A DNA stretch of 32,795 nucleotides, taken from NCBI GenBank assembly GCA_017466445.1, contig JAFTUC010000023.1, positions 1 through 32,795 on the forward strand. The letters run 5' to 3'. A program made the position numbers and the translations under genes. Under the pieces are notes generated by a model. The model did no database searches, was not told the origin of the DNA, and worked only from the letters and a program-made list of their open reading frames with translations. The first letter of the stretch is position 1, and each line of letters starts with the position of its first letter. Positions 1 to 8,797 of the stretch are shown piece by piece. Source of the stretch: Clostridia bacterium. GTDB taxonomy: Bacteria > Bacillota > Clostridia > Oscillospirales > CAG-272.

Positions 1-3000
1 ACCGTATGTCTTGGAAGTCAATCGCTCGTTTGCATCGAATACAAAGGTGTTGGTGGCAAGAATGTTTCCGTTTATATCGGTTTCAACGATCTTGGTCACG
101 TTGCCCTTGGCATCGTATGTATAATTATAGCATACTCCGCGTTCGTTGTCAATAAGCTGCTTCACTTTTCCGACGGAATCATAAGTCGCATTGCTGATAA
201 TTCTTTCGACATTATTCGTATCCGTGTACTTGCTGACAATGGGATTGCCGAGAATATCAGTCGTTACAGTGTTCTTTTCGTTTGAAGCATATTCGGTTGT
301 GATAACATCGTTTACATCATTAATGCCGGTTTTGGAATAACTCATCGACAAAAGTGTCGTGGTTGCTGCATTGTCGCCAACGGTTACCGTCTTGCTTCTG
401 CCAAGCTGGTCGAAGCTAAAACCAAAATTAAATCCATTGTGCGCAACACGCGTCAAATAACCGCGCGTGTAGAAGAACTGATTTTCGTTGGTTTTGTTCT
501 CAACAGTAGAGGACAAGGACATAAGATCGTCGGTGGTATCATCATAGGAGTAGTTGTATTCCTGACCGTTGACCGCAGTCTGTTTCAAAAGAAGATTGCG
601 AGAGGTGTCGTGCTGATAGGTCGTCTCGAGTTTTTCTCCGTTCAGCGTGTAGCGAGGATCACTTTCGGACTTTACAAAGGTTCCGTCCTGATAGCTGTGC
701 TCGGAGAACATATAGGTTCCGGGAGTGTCCTTGTGATAGGTCTTACGAGTCAATTCCTTACCATACGCGTTATAGGTGTACTCAATAACAAGTCCGCGAT
801 AATCCTGAGTCTTGATAAGATTGTGCTTGCTGTCATACTTATAGTCAGTAGTGTAACTGCGCCCATATCTGTCGATTACAGTAGTGCGTACAATATCAGA
901 ATCATCATCGGTATAATCGATGGTGGTAAGAACGCTATCCTTTTTGGTCGTAGTCATCTTAATATCCTTGCACTCACCGAATACATTGATCGAATCAATG
1001 GGAGTCTCGTCAGTTCTATAAGCATTTGTAGTAGAAATACCATCCACCGAGACGAGTCTTGCATTGGTAAAGTAACAAGTTCCGGTGTTACCGGTGTAAT
1101 CCAGCTTGACCGTAATACTGATCGGGCAACATTCTTTGTTCAAAACGAAGGGGATTGCGGCATACTGCCAACCGGTGTAGCCCACGTCATAGTTTTCAAA
1201 GTGTTCCTCGGCTTCACCGCCTTCATAGGTGACTTTGAGGCAAAGTCTGAACTTTGCACTGGAATTATCAGATTCCGCAGTAACGTTACCGGAGGCTTTC
1301 GCCCAAGCAGAGGCAACAAGGACGTTACCGTTCAGCTGACAATTACAAAGGTCAATCGTTTGTGACAAATATTTGCTATAACCTGAGGAAGTAAATCGAT
1401 ACGATTTCTTTCCGTTAATATAGCTTTGCGAGATGACGCTTCCACTGCCAACGGCAGACCAGCCAATAGGCTTGGAAGAACTGTTGACTTCGGTGAAGAA
1501 ACCATTCTGAATGAAGTTGGTTTCATCAGCAGAATCATTGCTCATCGACACAGACAAAGAACGGTATTTACCGATTCTACTGGTTTCCAAATTGTCAACG
1601 ATCGATTCGTAGCCGGAAATCTCGGTAATAGTAGATTCACTGATCTTAGAAGAGTCAGTAATATCGGTCATATCCTGATACGAGCTCAATTCACGACCGT
1701 TTGCATCAAACTTATAAACCGTTTTGATTTTGGTTCTATCGTTGACGATTGCGGTGGACTTGGCGCGATACTCAAAAGAGATAGAGTCGTCCTTAATTTC
1801 ATTGGATGTAGTAACGCTATTATCAACTACAATGGTATTGCCACTGATGGAGAGTGTTTCTACGCGTCCGTTAGTATCATACCCAATGGTGTGTTTGATG
1901 CCGGTATAATCAATCACCTGTTCGAGTCGTGAGTTGGCGCCATATACGAACTGTGTCTGGAGAGTTCCCTCGTTAGAATAAGCTGTATCAGCAGAAGGAT
2001 AGGTGATTGAGGTCAGCTCACCGGAGGAATTGTAATCGTACAGAATTGCACGATCCATGTCACCGTTATCAACAATCTTGGTCAGCATTCCGGAGTTATC
2101 ATAATACAACTGCGCGGAATGGTTAGTTCCGTCTACAACGCTGCTAAGTCTGCCATTGGTGTAGTTGAGGCAGCTTACGTTGCCGTTTGTGTCGATAAGC
2201 TGGATAAGCTTGCCGGCACTGTTGAAAGTCATCTTGTTACCTTTTTCATCAGTCAAGATGTGGGTGGTTGCGTGACCGCAAACACAGTTGCATTCTTCCT
2301 TATAGGTAAGTCCAAGACCGGCATCATCGGTAATCTCACCGTTCGCATTGGTATCGTTATACGTAAAATAATGACGCTTACCCTGTGCGTTAGTATAGAC
2401 AGCTTTGATACCGTGCTTTCCAATAACCTCCAAGGTCTGTTCTACAGAAAGCTTCCATCCCTTACCGTAGCGGTTAACAGAATTCGCATCCTCATTAACA
2501 TACTCGTGTCTATACAAGTGCGAAATAGACAGCGGCAGTTTGACACCTTCTGCAGTTACATCACCGTGAGCAAAGGACATCTTACCTGTGAACAGATTGA
2601 TGGAGCCAGTTCCGGCTCTGCCGTTTTCAAAAGTGTGGAACTTCTGGTGGTCGGAATACATATCAGTACTGGTATATTCAATATACATCTTGGGATGGTA
2701 CTTGTAATTTGCGTACAGAGAATATAGGTCAATATATGTAGAAACGCAATTACCGTTGCAACAGCAAGGATCCTCATTGTTCTTCTTAATAACGATGCAC
2801 TTTTCTTTTACAAAGGTTTTGGTAGGATCGTACCACCGTTCCATTGCAGCTGTCATATCGATCTCAAGCTCTCTCTCAGCGAGACGATGTTCTCCCCGAA
2901 GAGTATCAATTGCTGTCTCCATAGTGAGATTTTGTACATTTTCCCATTTGAAAGAATCAACCGAAAGAGTCTTTCCATCTGGATCGACAACAGGGGCAAT

Positions 3001-4077
3001 CGTGTAGTCTTCAATACTACCATTGTAGGATGCATAAGCTTTTTGATGGATAATCAAACCTGCTTTAGTAATCTTGAATCCATCAGCGAGTGTAGGAAGG
3101 CTAAACCCAATATACAAACGATGGATGTTTCCACAAGAATCTACACCAACACGTCTTCCGGCGTTTGTGTCAGATGCCGATACCTTGTTCCCGTTAGAAC
3201 AGAGTTCCACCATCTGAAGGCTGTTACCGCTATACCATGAGATCTCTACACGCGGATCGATCACAACAGGATATGCGCGTTCGGGATCGGAAAGCCAATC
3301 GCTATCCAGCACCAAATCAAGGAAGGTGCCCTCATCCATCTTGCGGATCTCATAATGAATATCGTCGCAAAAAGCGTCGTTTGCGTCTTCCATATACGCG
3401 GGAGGAATCTTCATTTCAGGCATTTCTGAACCAAGATCGTCATCATCGCGAACAAGCGATACTACCTTTTTGTCTTCGCTCAGAACAGGAAGCAGCCCTT
3501 TGAACTTCATCTGGAATGTGAATATTTTACAGTTGGGATTCTTTGTAAGAACGATGGATTCCTTCACGCCGTCATCGGAAACATCGTATTCCAAATCGAC
3601 ATTGGTATCAGCTCTTTCGTACTTTACAGAAGGATGATCACCGATATCCCAAGGATCGCGTTTCATCTTGTTAGCAAAGGCTGCCATTGACTTTTTGCGG
3701 CGAGATGTGCTTCTCGGGATAAATTTCCACGAGATTTCTCGATTGTCTTTTTCTACGGTGACAAAGTGTTCTTTGCCTTCTGTCTTTGGCAGTCTAACCT
3801 TGAAGCAAGGCATAATTGCTTCATAATCGGTATCTGTTTCCGTAACTTCAGACGAGATATCCACAAATTTTCCGGTATCGGGATTCAACTTGTGGATTGG
3901 ATGGTCATACATGACCGCCATGAAGTTACCGTTTTGAAGGCGGAAATGCTTGATATTCGCTCCGCGCTTCGAGGTGTCTTCATACAACACCTTCGATGTT
4001 GAAGGCTTCTTTTCTTCAAGTGTTAATTCTTCAACTTCAACATCATTGATAAAAAAATCTTTGTTTTCGTTAATCAT
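1..4077 (-). CDS. RHS/YD-repeat protein with DNRLRE-type N-terminal region, 3' end beyond the window
   Basis: The frame is open from an ATG at 4077 to the left edge (1,359 codons visible, no stop), so the C-terminus, where RHS proteins carry a variable and often toxic domain, cannot be seen. The ATG follows GAAAGGAAAC at good spacing. Residues 1-280 are an acidic beta-rich region; about 285-460 resembles a DNRLRE (disaggregatase-like) domain; at about 480-500 a segment containing SINLFTG opens the RHS core, followed by many degenerate YD repeats (GRxxxxxYDxxGN type). A block at about 855-1000 (QNGFF...GWSA...YRF) looks like a carbohydrate-binding module. There is no signal peptide or membrane segment at the N-terminus, so the export route is unclear. 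It lies 17 bp downstream of the DNRLRE-like gene, in the same operon. Family known: WapA/RHS-type polymorphic proteins. Function here (surface adhesin, effector or toxin delivery) is inference. Confidence 0.9.
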   Translation of the reverse strand, partial: MINENKDFFINDVEVEELTLEEKKPSTSKVLYEDTSKRGANIKHFRLQNGNFMAVMYDHPIHKLNPDTGKFVDISSEVTETDTDYEAIMPCFKVRLPKTEGKEHFVTVEKDNREISWKFIPRSTSRRKKSMAAFANKMKRDPWDIGDHPSVKYERADTNVDLEYDVSDDGVKESIVLTKNPNCKIFTFQMKFKGLLPVLSEDKKVVSLVRDDDDLGSEMPEMKIPPAYMEDANDAFCDDIHYEIRKMDEGTFLDLVLDSDWLSDPERAYPVVIDPRVEISWYSGNSLQMVELCSNGNKVSASDTNAGRRVGVDSCGNIHRLYIGFSLPTLADGFKITKAGLIIHQKAYASYNGSIEDYTIAPVVDPDGKTLSVDSFKWENVQNLTMETAIDTLRGEHRLAERELEIDMTAAMERWYDPTKTFVKEKCIVIKKNNEDPCCCNGNCVSTYIDLYSLYANYKYHPKMYIEYTSTDMYSDHQKFHTFENGRAGTGSINLFTGKMSFAHGDVTAEGVKLPLSISHLYRHEYVNEDANSVNRYGKGWKLSVEQTLEVIGKHGIKAVYTNAQGKRHYFTYNDTNANGEITDDAGLGLTYKEECNCVCGHATTHILTDEKGNKMTFNSAGKLIQLIDTNGNVSCLNYTNGRLSSVVDGTNHSAQLYYDNSGMLTKIVDNGDMDRAILYDYNSSGELTSITYPSADTAYSNEGTLQTQFVYGANSRLEQVIDYTGIKHTIGYDTNGRVETLSISGNTIVVDNSVTTSNEIKDDSISFEYRAKSTAIVNDRTKIKTVYKFDANGRELSSYQDMTDITDSSKISESTITEISGYESIVDNLETSRIGKYRSLSVSMSNDSADETNFIQNGFFTEVNSSSKPIGWSAVGSGSVISQSYINGKKSYRFTSSGYSKYLSQTIDLCNCQLNGNVLVASAWAKASGNVTAESDNSSAKFRLCLKVTYEGGEAEEHFENYDVGYTGWQYAAIPFVLNKECCPISITVKLDYTGNTGTCYFTNARLVSVDGISTTNAYRTDETPIDSINVFGECKDIKMTTTKKDSVLTTIDYTDDDSDIVRTTVIDRYGRSYTTDYKYDSKHNLIKTQDYRGLVIEYTYNAYGKELTRKTYHKDTPGTYMFSEHSYQDGTFVKSESDPRYTLNGEKLETTYQHDTSRNLLLKQTAVNGQEYNYSYDDTTDDLMSLSSTVENKTNENQFFYTRGYLTRVAHNGFNFGFSFDQLGRSKTVTVGDNAATTTLLSMSYSKTGINDVNDVITTEYASNEKNTVTTDILGNPIVSKYTDTNNVERIISNATYDSVGKVKQLIDNERGVCYNYTYDAKGNVTKIVETDINGNILATNTFVFDANERLTSKTYG

Positions 4078-4094
4078 TTTGTTTCCTTTCTTTT

Positions 4095-5294
4095 TTAGTT
4101 TTTTAATTTGATTTCCAATATCTGAGGAGCCGAATAACAATCTCCTGTAGATATTGCAATAAAGTCGTCTTTGCCTTTCGGCTTTTTTAGAATTAGTCCT
4201 TCATTGTAGATCAATGTGCGATCGGTACGATTTACAAAAATCGTGGTTACATCAACTGTCAGATATCTGCAATTGTTATTTGAAACAGTAATTTTAGGAG
4301 ATGCGTTAACCTTTTTGTTCCAAGTAGAACCAAAACTGCAAAAGCGTTTTTCGGGAATGTAAACATCAACATTTTCAGGACTACCGTTTAAAATCGGAAT
4401 ATGAAGTAGTACTTTTTCAATACGTTCAGATACGATATCAGGAATTTTTGAAAAGTCCGGTCTTGAATATAGCCACTGTTCTCCAAACTCATTTGTTCTT
4501 CCGATAAAGCCAACAGCTCCGTAGGCATTGTTAACATCCGGATGAGCGCTTTCTACGGTTGTATCTTGAAACAATTTAGGTTCATATAAATTCACCTCGA
4601 ATATAAGACATCCATTTTTTCCGGAATGAAACAGGGAAATATCATAGGTTTGATTGCCTTTATCCAAATACTTTATTTCAGCCGGTAAAGCTCTGTTCTT
4701 TTCATCCCGTGCGTATAAGCTTGCAACGGAAAGAAAGGGCTTGAATTTTTCTTTCATTACCGAGAAACACAAGGAATTAAATCTTATGCTATCTTGTTTT
4801 GCCTCTGATTTAAGCTGTAATTGAAAACGATTTCCTTTCACTGTGAAACGCAATCCACTTAAGGTCGGAGTGATAATAACATTCGACTTGGAAGCAGTAT
4901 CTCTTTTATATATTTCAGGAACTTCCGACATGGTAATCGTGCACCTACCATCATTGTTTTCAAAGATACAATGATGGTGATTTACTGAAATGAGTCCGTT
5001 TGTGCCTTTGAATATTGCTCCGGTTTTAGTTGTTGTGAAATTTGTCTGAACCAAAGTTTTTGTTTTGATATTGTATATTGGTGTACTGAAACAGTAGGCT
5101 GTATTCCCAACTGATTCTTTTACCATAATACGATATCGGTTACTATTCCTTCTATCGATAATAAAATCGCTCATACCTCGAAGATATTTTATTTCTTTTA
5201 AGATCGCATTATATTGGTAGTCATTTTTGCTGCTCTTTATATTTATCACCTCCTGTTCAGAGCACTGTAAAATCCAATGGTTAGCCGGTGTCAC
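4095..5294 (-). CDS. DNRLRE-like beta-sandwich protein preceding the RHS gene
   Basis: Up to 399 residues. The C-terminal part (about 232-399) has the look of a DNRLRE domain: a YGAVGFIGRT start, an extended beta region with W and Y residues, and a terminal APQILEIKL strand like the APxLxIxY ending typical of these domains. The N-terminal half is beta-rich and not recognised. No signal peptide or membrane segment is seen. The coordinates use the outermost legal start (GTG at 5294), which has only a weak GGA upstream. The one strong ribosome-binding site, AGGAGGTG at 5247-5254, lies inside this frame and would place initiation near 5240, where the codon is ATA; the next ATG is at 5174. The true start is therefore uncertain. 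The gene is visibly more AT-rich than the biosynthetic operon beside it. It shares an operon with the RHS gene and probably a common structure or export route, but its role is unknown. Confidence 0.75.
   Translation of the reverse strand: MTPANHWILQCSEQEVINIKSSKNDYQYNAILKEIKYLRGMSDFIIDRRNSNRYRIMVKESVGNTAYCFSTPIYNIKTKTLVQTNFTTTKTGAIFKGTNGLISVNHHHCIFENNDGRCTITMSEVPEIYKRDTASKSNVIITPTLSGLRFTVKGNRFQLQLKSEAKQDSIRFNSLCFSVMKEKFKPFLSVASLYARDEKNRALPAEIKYLDKGNQTYDISLFHSGKNGCLIFEVNLYEPKLFQDTTVESAHPDVNNAYGAVGFIGRTNEFGEQWLYSRPDFSKIPDIVSERIEKVLLHIPILNGSPENVDVYIPEKRFCSFGSTWNKKVNASPKITVSNNNCRYLTVDVTTIFVNRTDRTLIYNEGLILKKPKGKDDFIAISTGDCYSAPQILEIKLKN
5238..5254 (-). promoter_or_regulatory. Strong Shine-Dalgarno without a canonical start codon at normal distance
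   Basis: On the minus strand AGGAGGTG (5254-5247) is followed by ATAAAT and then ATA (5240-5238), in frame with the DNRLRE-like protein and at ideal spacing. No ATG, GTG or TTG occurs at a usual distance; the GTG at 5249-5247 is part of the ribosome-binding site itself. Either a rare ATA start is used, or initiation occurs elsewhere and the site is fortuitous. Confidence 0.5.
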
Positions 5295-5363
5295 TTTGTT
5301 CCATAGGATATAAATATAAGTCGTTTTACAGTCTGCGCACTACTGCATTACGACTATGGCTGT

Positions 5364-5402
5364 AGTATAAATGTTAACCACGACAGTTAGTGTCATAGTT
5401 AA
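5364..5402 (-). promoter_or_regulatory. Operator/promoter copy 1, in front of the DNRLRE-RHS operon
   Basis: The 27-bp imperfect palindrome at 5375-5401 reads TAACC-AC-GACA-GTTAG-TGTC-AT-AGTTA on the plus strand. Five bases beyond it on the minus strand is a -10-like TATACT (complement of 5364-5369). The far flank carries an A-tract/T-tract. The same palindrome, with the same 5-bp centre and the same distance to a -10-like element, precedes the HTH regulator at 10893-10930. No good -35 hexamer is seen 17 bp upstream, which would fit an activated promoter. Assignment to the island's regulator is inference. Confidence 0.75.
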
Positions 5403-5410
5403 AAAGTTTT

Positions 5411-5492
5411 TTAATAGTGCTCGTAATAACCAAAACCGGATGGGGAGTTGCAAGATGAACCGTCAAAGTACCCACAAGAAGGACAAACGCTT
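5411..5492 (-). other. Possible frameshifted Cys/Gly/Tyr-rich tail of the CYTH gene
   Basis: The CYTH frame stops at a TGA right after a GGG run. Dropping one G would continue the protein for 27 residues (contains SVCPSCGYFDG and ends in GYYEHY) to a TAA at 5413-5411, just before operator copy 1. The tail's GYFDG echoes the GYFDSYSG that precedes the stop, which suggests it belongs to the same protein. It has no ribosome-binding site of its own. It could be a genuine frameshift mutation, a sequencing error, or chance. Confidence 0.4.
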
Positions 5493-6179
5493 TCACCCGG
5501 AATAAGAGTCGAAGTAACCGCGCATGTAGTCGTCGGGATCCGAGTAGTCAAATGCAGTGGTATTGCTTTGCTTTTTATCAGAAATAGACTTTTGTTCTGC
5601 CACATTAATGGGACTCATTTTCTCGAAAAATCTGTTAGATTTACTTGGTACGCTTGGAAGATTGGCGGCGCTTTCCTTGTAGGCAAGGAAACATTTGCGA
5701 CGTGTGAGCATATCTTTGAAAATCTTCAAGATCGCTTGTGCATCCTTTTCGTGTTCGGGCGTATACTCGATTTCAAGCTCAAAGTCTTTGTGACCGAGAT
5801 ATTCGTTCTTATCAAGCACAGCTTTATAGTGGGCGTCCTTGAGCACAACGCAACGTTTGGTAACAAGCTCACCATGAAGCTTCAATCCCATATCGGTAAA
5901 CGCATTGCTTTCAAGCCCGTTGCGGATTTCCATTTCGGTTTCCGTACTCTGATCGCTGCCTGATGCGTGCTTTTTCATCGTTGCCGTATACTTTCCGTCC
6001 TTCAAACGGATACGGCAGGTCGTGTTCTGACGGTTCATCGAGAAGTCGTCGGTGTCAAAGTAGTAATTGACCTGTGTGGTGATGGGCTTTTGGATCAAAG
6101 GACTCTCATAGCCTAAGTGTTCCATCAGATAGTCATACTCATCTTCTGTGAGCAGTAGCTTCTTTTCAAGTTCAGTCAT
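5493..6179 (-). CDS. CYTH-domain (triphosphate tunnel) protein
   Basis: 228 residues. The N-terminus has the CYTH signature ExExK as E3-L-E5-K-K7, followed by QVNYYFDT (about 36-43), CRIRLKD (about 55-61) and the acidic strand FELEIEY (133-139). These charged residues line the tunnel that binds triphosphate and metal in the CYTH/TTM superfamily, as in Bacillus YjbK-like proteins. Family members hydrolyse inorganic triphosphate, thiamine triphosphate or nucleoside triphosphates, or cyclise ATP; the substrate here is not predictable. The last 60 residues or so are low-complexity and end in a DDYMRGYFDSYSG tail that may be frameshifted. The ATG overlaps the ligase stop by 4 bp and follows AGGAGG, so translation is probably coupled. 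It is the last gene of the biosynthetic operon, and no terminator was recognised after it. Confidence 0.8.
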   Translation of the reverse strand: MTELEKKLLLTEDEYDYLMEHLGYESPLIQKPITTQVNYYFDTDDFSMNRQNTTCRIRLKDGKYTATMKKHASGSDQSTETEMEIRNGLESNAFTDMGLKLHGELVTKRCVVLKDAHYKAVLDKNEYLGHKDFELEIEYTPEHEKDAQAILKIFKDMLTRRKCFLAYKESAANLPSVPSKSNRFFEKMSPINVAEQKSISDKKQSNTTAFDYSDPDDYMRGYFDSYSG

Positions 6180-7549
6180 AATCTTTTCCTCCTGATAATT
6201 TTTCCCGAGCCGTTTTTGGGAAGCTCATCCAGCAGCTCAATAACAGACGGCACTTGGAAAGAGGGAAGTACTTTCATACAAAGCTGCTTAACCTCTTCCA
6301 CCGAAGAAAACGCTCCGACAAGCTTCATACCGATTTGTGTACCGAATGAATTCTGAAATCCGTAAACGAGGACTTCTTTGACGCGGAGATCCTGTTTGAC
6401 GACACCCTCAATTTCAGCAGGGTAAACGTTCATACCGGATTTGATGATCAGATCGTCGTTTCTTCCTTTGATTTTGAGGAAACCGGCATCGTTGATTATC
6501 GCAATATCGCCAGTACAAAGCCAGCTGTCTTTGAGCACCCTTGCCGTCTTTTCAGGCTCGCGATAGTATCCGAGCATTACGTTGTGACCTTTTACGTAGA
6601 GGATACCTTCCTCATTTGCGTGGCAGAGGTTGCCTTGCTCGTTCAAAATCTTGATTGATACCGATTTTAAAGGAATTCCTACGAAATCGGGATACTCTTC
6701 AAAATATTCGGGTGGCAAATAGCTGACACGAGGGCAGGCCTCAGTGAGCCCATAGATGTGATAAATCCTACAAGTTGGGAATGCCTCACGGATCTTCATA
6801 CCGACTTTAGCACTCATACATTCTCCGCTGATGGAGATATGACGGAGTGTTGCGGATGCGTTACTTCTGTTGAATCTTGCCATAATGGAGAGAAGCGTAG
6901 GTGTTCCGCAGAAAGCGGTGATACCATGCTCCTTGATCAGCTCAAGCATCTTGGTAGGATTGAACTGCTCGGAGTAGAAACGAATATTTGCGCCTCTTAC
7001 GATTGCGGTCAGAAATTCACCTGTGAGAACCGCACAGTGATACAGTGGACGTGCGATCAGAATCGTGTCACTCTTATCCAAAGTGAAATAATCGGCAATA
7101 TCCGAAACGTTCGTCAAGACATTTCGTTCACTGAGCATAGCCCCCTTGGGTTTACCGGTCGTTCCGGATGTACACATAATCAAGGCAGGATGCTCATCGG
7201 GAGCGATATACTGACTATCCTTGAGCTTGTACACAGTGATCTCACCGTTAGTGTCCATAATAATAGCATCGGGGCTGATCGTATCGAGAATCTTATTGCA
7301 GTGCGCTTCACCGTACCTCACAGAAAGGGGAACGGCGGTTACACCTGCTGCTAAGCAGGCGAGAAGGGACATCGCGGCAGCCATTTCGGAGGAGCAGAGA
7401 ATGGCGCAGCATTCCACGCCGTTCAATCTCTTCTCAAAGCATTCTGCCCAGATCATTGTTTCCTCAAAAGAAAGGGATGCTCCGTTTTCACAGATCTTTT
7501 GCTCGGGATTCTTGAGCATATGCTCCTTTATATAGTGCCAAAGCTTCAT
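6176..7549 (-). CDS. AMP-forming acyl ligase (ANL superfamily), probably loads the neighbouring ACP
   Basis: 457 residues with the full set of adenylating-enzyme motifs: phosphate loop TSGTTGKPKG (127-136), aromatic/Glu motif YGLTEA (266-271), ribose-binding TGD (346-348), hinge GRNDD (362-366) with IKSGMNVYPAEIE, and catalytic Lys in NGSGK (K450). The family activates a carboxylic acid as acyl-AMP and passes it to CoA or a carrier-protein thiol. A free-standing ACP gene two positions upstream in the same operon makes that ACP the likely acceptor (inference). It is shorter than typical long-chain acyl-CoA synthetases (about 500-560), so a small or medium acid is plausible. The acid itself cannot be read from the sequence. 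ATG 7549 follows AAAGGAG and overlaps the previous gene by 4 bp. Confidence 0.88.
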   Translation of the reverse strand: MKLWHYIKEHMLKNPEQKICENGASLSFEETMIWAECFEKRLNGVECCAILCSSEMAAAMSLLACLAAGVTAVPLSVRYGEAHCNKILDTISPDAIIMDTNGEITVYKLKDSQYIAPDEHPALIMCTSGTTGKPKGAMLSERNVLTNVSDIADYFTLDKSDTILIARPLYHCAVLTGEFLTAIVRGANIRFYSEQFNPTKMLELIKEHGITAFCGTPTLLSIMARFNRSNASATLRHISISGECMSAKVGMKIREAFPTCRIYHIYGLTEACPRVSYLPPEYFEEYPDFVGIPLKSVSIKILNEQGNLCHANEEGILYVKGHNVMLGYYREPEKTARVLKDSWLCTGDIAIINDAGFLKIKGRNDDLIIKSGMNVYPAEIEGVVKQDLRVKEVLVYGFQNSFGTQIGMKLVGAFSSVEEVKQLCMKVLPSFQVPSVIELLDELPKNGSGKIIRRKRL

Positions 7550-8556
7550 TTTACATCGTCTCCTTTCGCTTCTTCAATCAGCTTTTCCAAGATTTCCTTT
7601 TCCCTCTCCTTCAAGCTTAGAAGTTTCTTTTGGATCATCGGTAGAACCGAATTTCGCTGTTTCATATGGTGTGCTGCGTAGAGCATACGGCAGTTGTCGG
7701 CTTCGCGCACAACCGACTTGTATGCGTTGCTGAAAGAATGATCCAATGAAAGCGCATCCTCGATCAGCTTGATTCTTTCAAGCATAACCTTCTTGTGCTC
7801 CCAGATCATTCGGAACACGCGGCGGTCCATTTTCTCATAGGGAATAGATCCGTCGTACAGCTTGCCGACGTACTTTGCGATGTAGTCGTGAACTACGATT
7901 CCGGATACCGTTCCTTCCTCGGTCTCGAGATACTTCTCAAGGTTGGAATCAAGATACTCGGCAATTTTCTTCAGTGCGGTTTCGTGAGAGAATACGATCT
8001 GATCCCCCTTGGGCTTGATACCGCAAATGCTTCCGTATTGCTTCTTTTTGAACTGTGCTTTCCTTCCTGCATCAAATGATTTCTGCGTGGTCCAGAACTT
8101 GTGATAGATCCAGTTCTGATCGTAGGAGTAGATGCAGTAGGTCTTATTCTCCTGATCGTATCCGCAAATGCAACCGTCGTGATTGAAATGTCGTTCGTGA
8201 TACCAGCTTTTACCCTCAACGTAGTAATCGTCGATTCCGCTGAAGCAAACATAATATCCCGCATCGAGAAGCTTACGGATAACGAAATGCACGTGACCTT
8301 CAAGAAACTGCATTCCGTACCACTTCTTGTCGAAATGAGGGTTCACATTCCAAGAGGATTCTGCTATACCGATTTCGGGAGTGGTAAATCCATTCAGAAA
8401 CTTTCTGGTACAGGTAAGGATCATGACCTGATTCAGATACCAGTTTCGGATCGAAGGATTATTGACAAGAACAGCCGTGCCGGGACCTTGATAATGATAG
8501 GTGCTGTAAAGCGGTTCAACAAGAGGAAGCTCAATCTTCTTTTTTATTTTCTTCAT
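7546..8556 (-). CDS. BtrH-like putative ACP-dependent acyltransferase
   Basis: 336 residues from the ATG at 8556, which has GGCGGTGAG upstream; a longer frame to 8619 lies inside the ACP gene and lacks a ribosome-binding site. The region 84-134 (GHVHFVIRKLL, GYYVCFSGIDDYY, HFNHDGCICGYD) followed by YCIYSYD resembles the N-terminal domain of BtrH. In butirosin biosynthesis BtrH moves an acyl group from an acyl carrier protein to an aminoglycoside. That likeness comes from pattern recognition, not alignment. Candidate catalytic residues are C49, H120, H123 and H126. The C-terminal part (about 190-336) is helical and ends in a charged coiled-coil-like stretch. The gene overlaps the ACP by 26 bp and the ligase by 4 bp, which supports transfer of the ACP-bound acyl group to an unknown amine or alcohol acceptor. 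Confidence 0.6.
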   Translation of the reverse strand: MKKIKKKIELPLVEPLYSTYHYQGPGTAVLVNNPSIRNWYLNQVMILTCTRKFLNGFTTPEIGIAESSWNVNPHFDKKWYGMQFLEGHVHFVIRKLLDAGYYVCFSGIDDYYVEGKSWYHERHFNHDGCICGYDQENKTYCIYSYDQNWIYHKFWTTQKSFDAGRKAQFKKKQYGSICGIKPKGDQIVFSHETALKKIAEYLDSNLEKYLETEEGTVSGIVVHDYIAKYVGKLYDGSIPYEKMDRRVFRMIWEHKKVMLERIKLIEDALSLDHSFSNAYKSVVREADNCRMLYAAHHMKQRNSVLPMIQKKLLSLKEREKEILEKLIEEAKGDDVK

Positions 8557-8797
8557 TGTTCTCACCGCCTGCATACTTTTCCACAAGATCGACAACCTGC
8601 CATACGTTGACGAGATCAAAAGGATTCATATCCGATTCATCCAACGTAATCTGGAAGTTTTCTTCGAGCATCATAAGAAGCGTTACCATTTGAAGACTGT
8701 CAAGACCGAGATCGGATTGAAGCTCGTGCTCAAGACAAATCGTTTCGATTCCGCTAAGTTCGGATAAAATTACACATACTTTATCAAAGAATTCCAT
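8531..8797 (-). CDS. Acyl carrier protein
   Basis: 88 residues with the ACP fold pattern and the phosphopantetheine attachment motif LGLDSLQMV, with S34 as the modified serine. The flanking helix-2 pattern (MVTLLMMLEENFQITLDESD) is typical. The C-terminus is a charged Asn/Glu/Lys tail. It is not in a fatty-acid operon: neighbours are an AMP ligase and a BtrH-like protein, so it is probably a dedicated carrier for the pathway. No phosphopantetheinyl transferase is seen in the window, so a host enzyme or one elsewhere on the island must activate it. The start overlaps the kinase-like gene by 14 bp and follows AAGGAG; the end overlaps the BtrH-like gene by 26 bp. Confidence 0.9.
   Translation of the reverse strand: MEFFDKVCVILSELSGIETICLEHELQSDLGLDSLQMVTLLMMLEENFQITLDESDMNPFDLVNVWQVVDLVEKYAGGENNEENKKED

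Noticed and set aside
439-1365. A 308-codon plus-strand open frame at the left end
   Set aside because: Antisense to the RHS gene, whose frame is continuous from 4077 to 1 with YD-repeat sequence throughout.
1-4077. Possible CRISPR or tandem DNA repeats within the RHS gene
   Set aside because: Periodicity is at the protein level (degenerate YD repeats); no exact DNA repeat with regular spacers was seen here or elsewhere in the window.
8557-8619. Longer N-terminus for the BtrH-like protein
   Set aside because: The extra codons lie wholly within the ACP gene and have no ribosome-binding site, whereas the ATG at 8556 has one.
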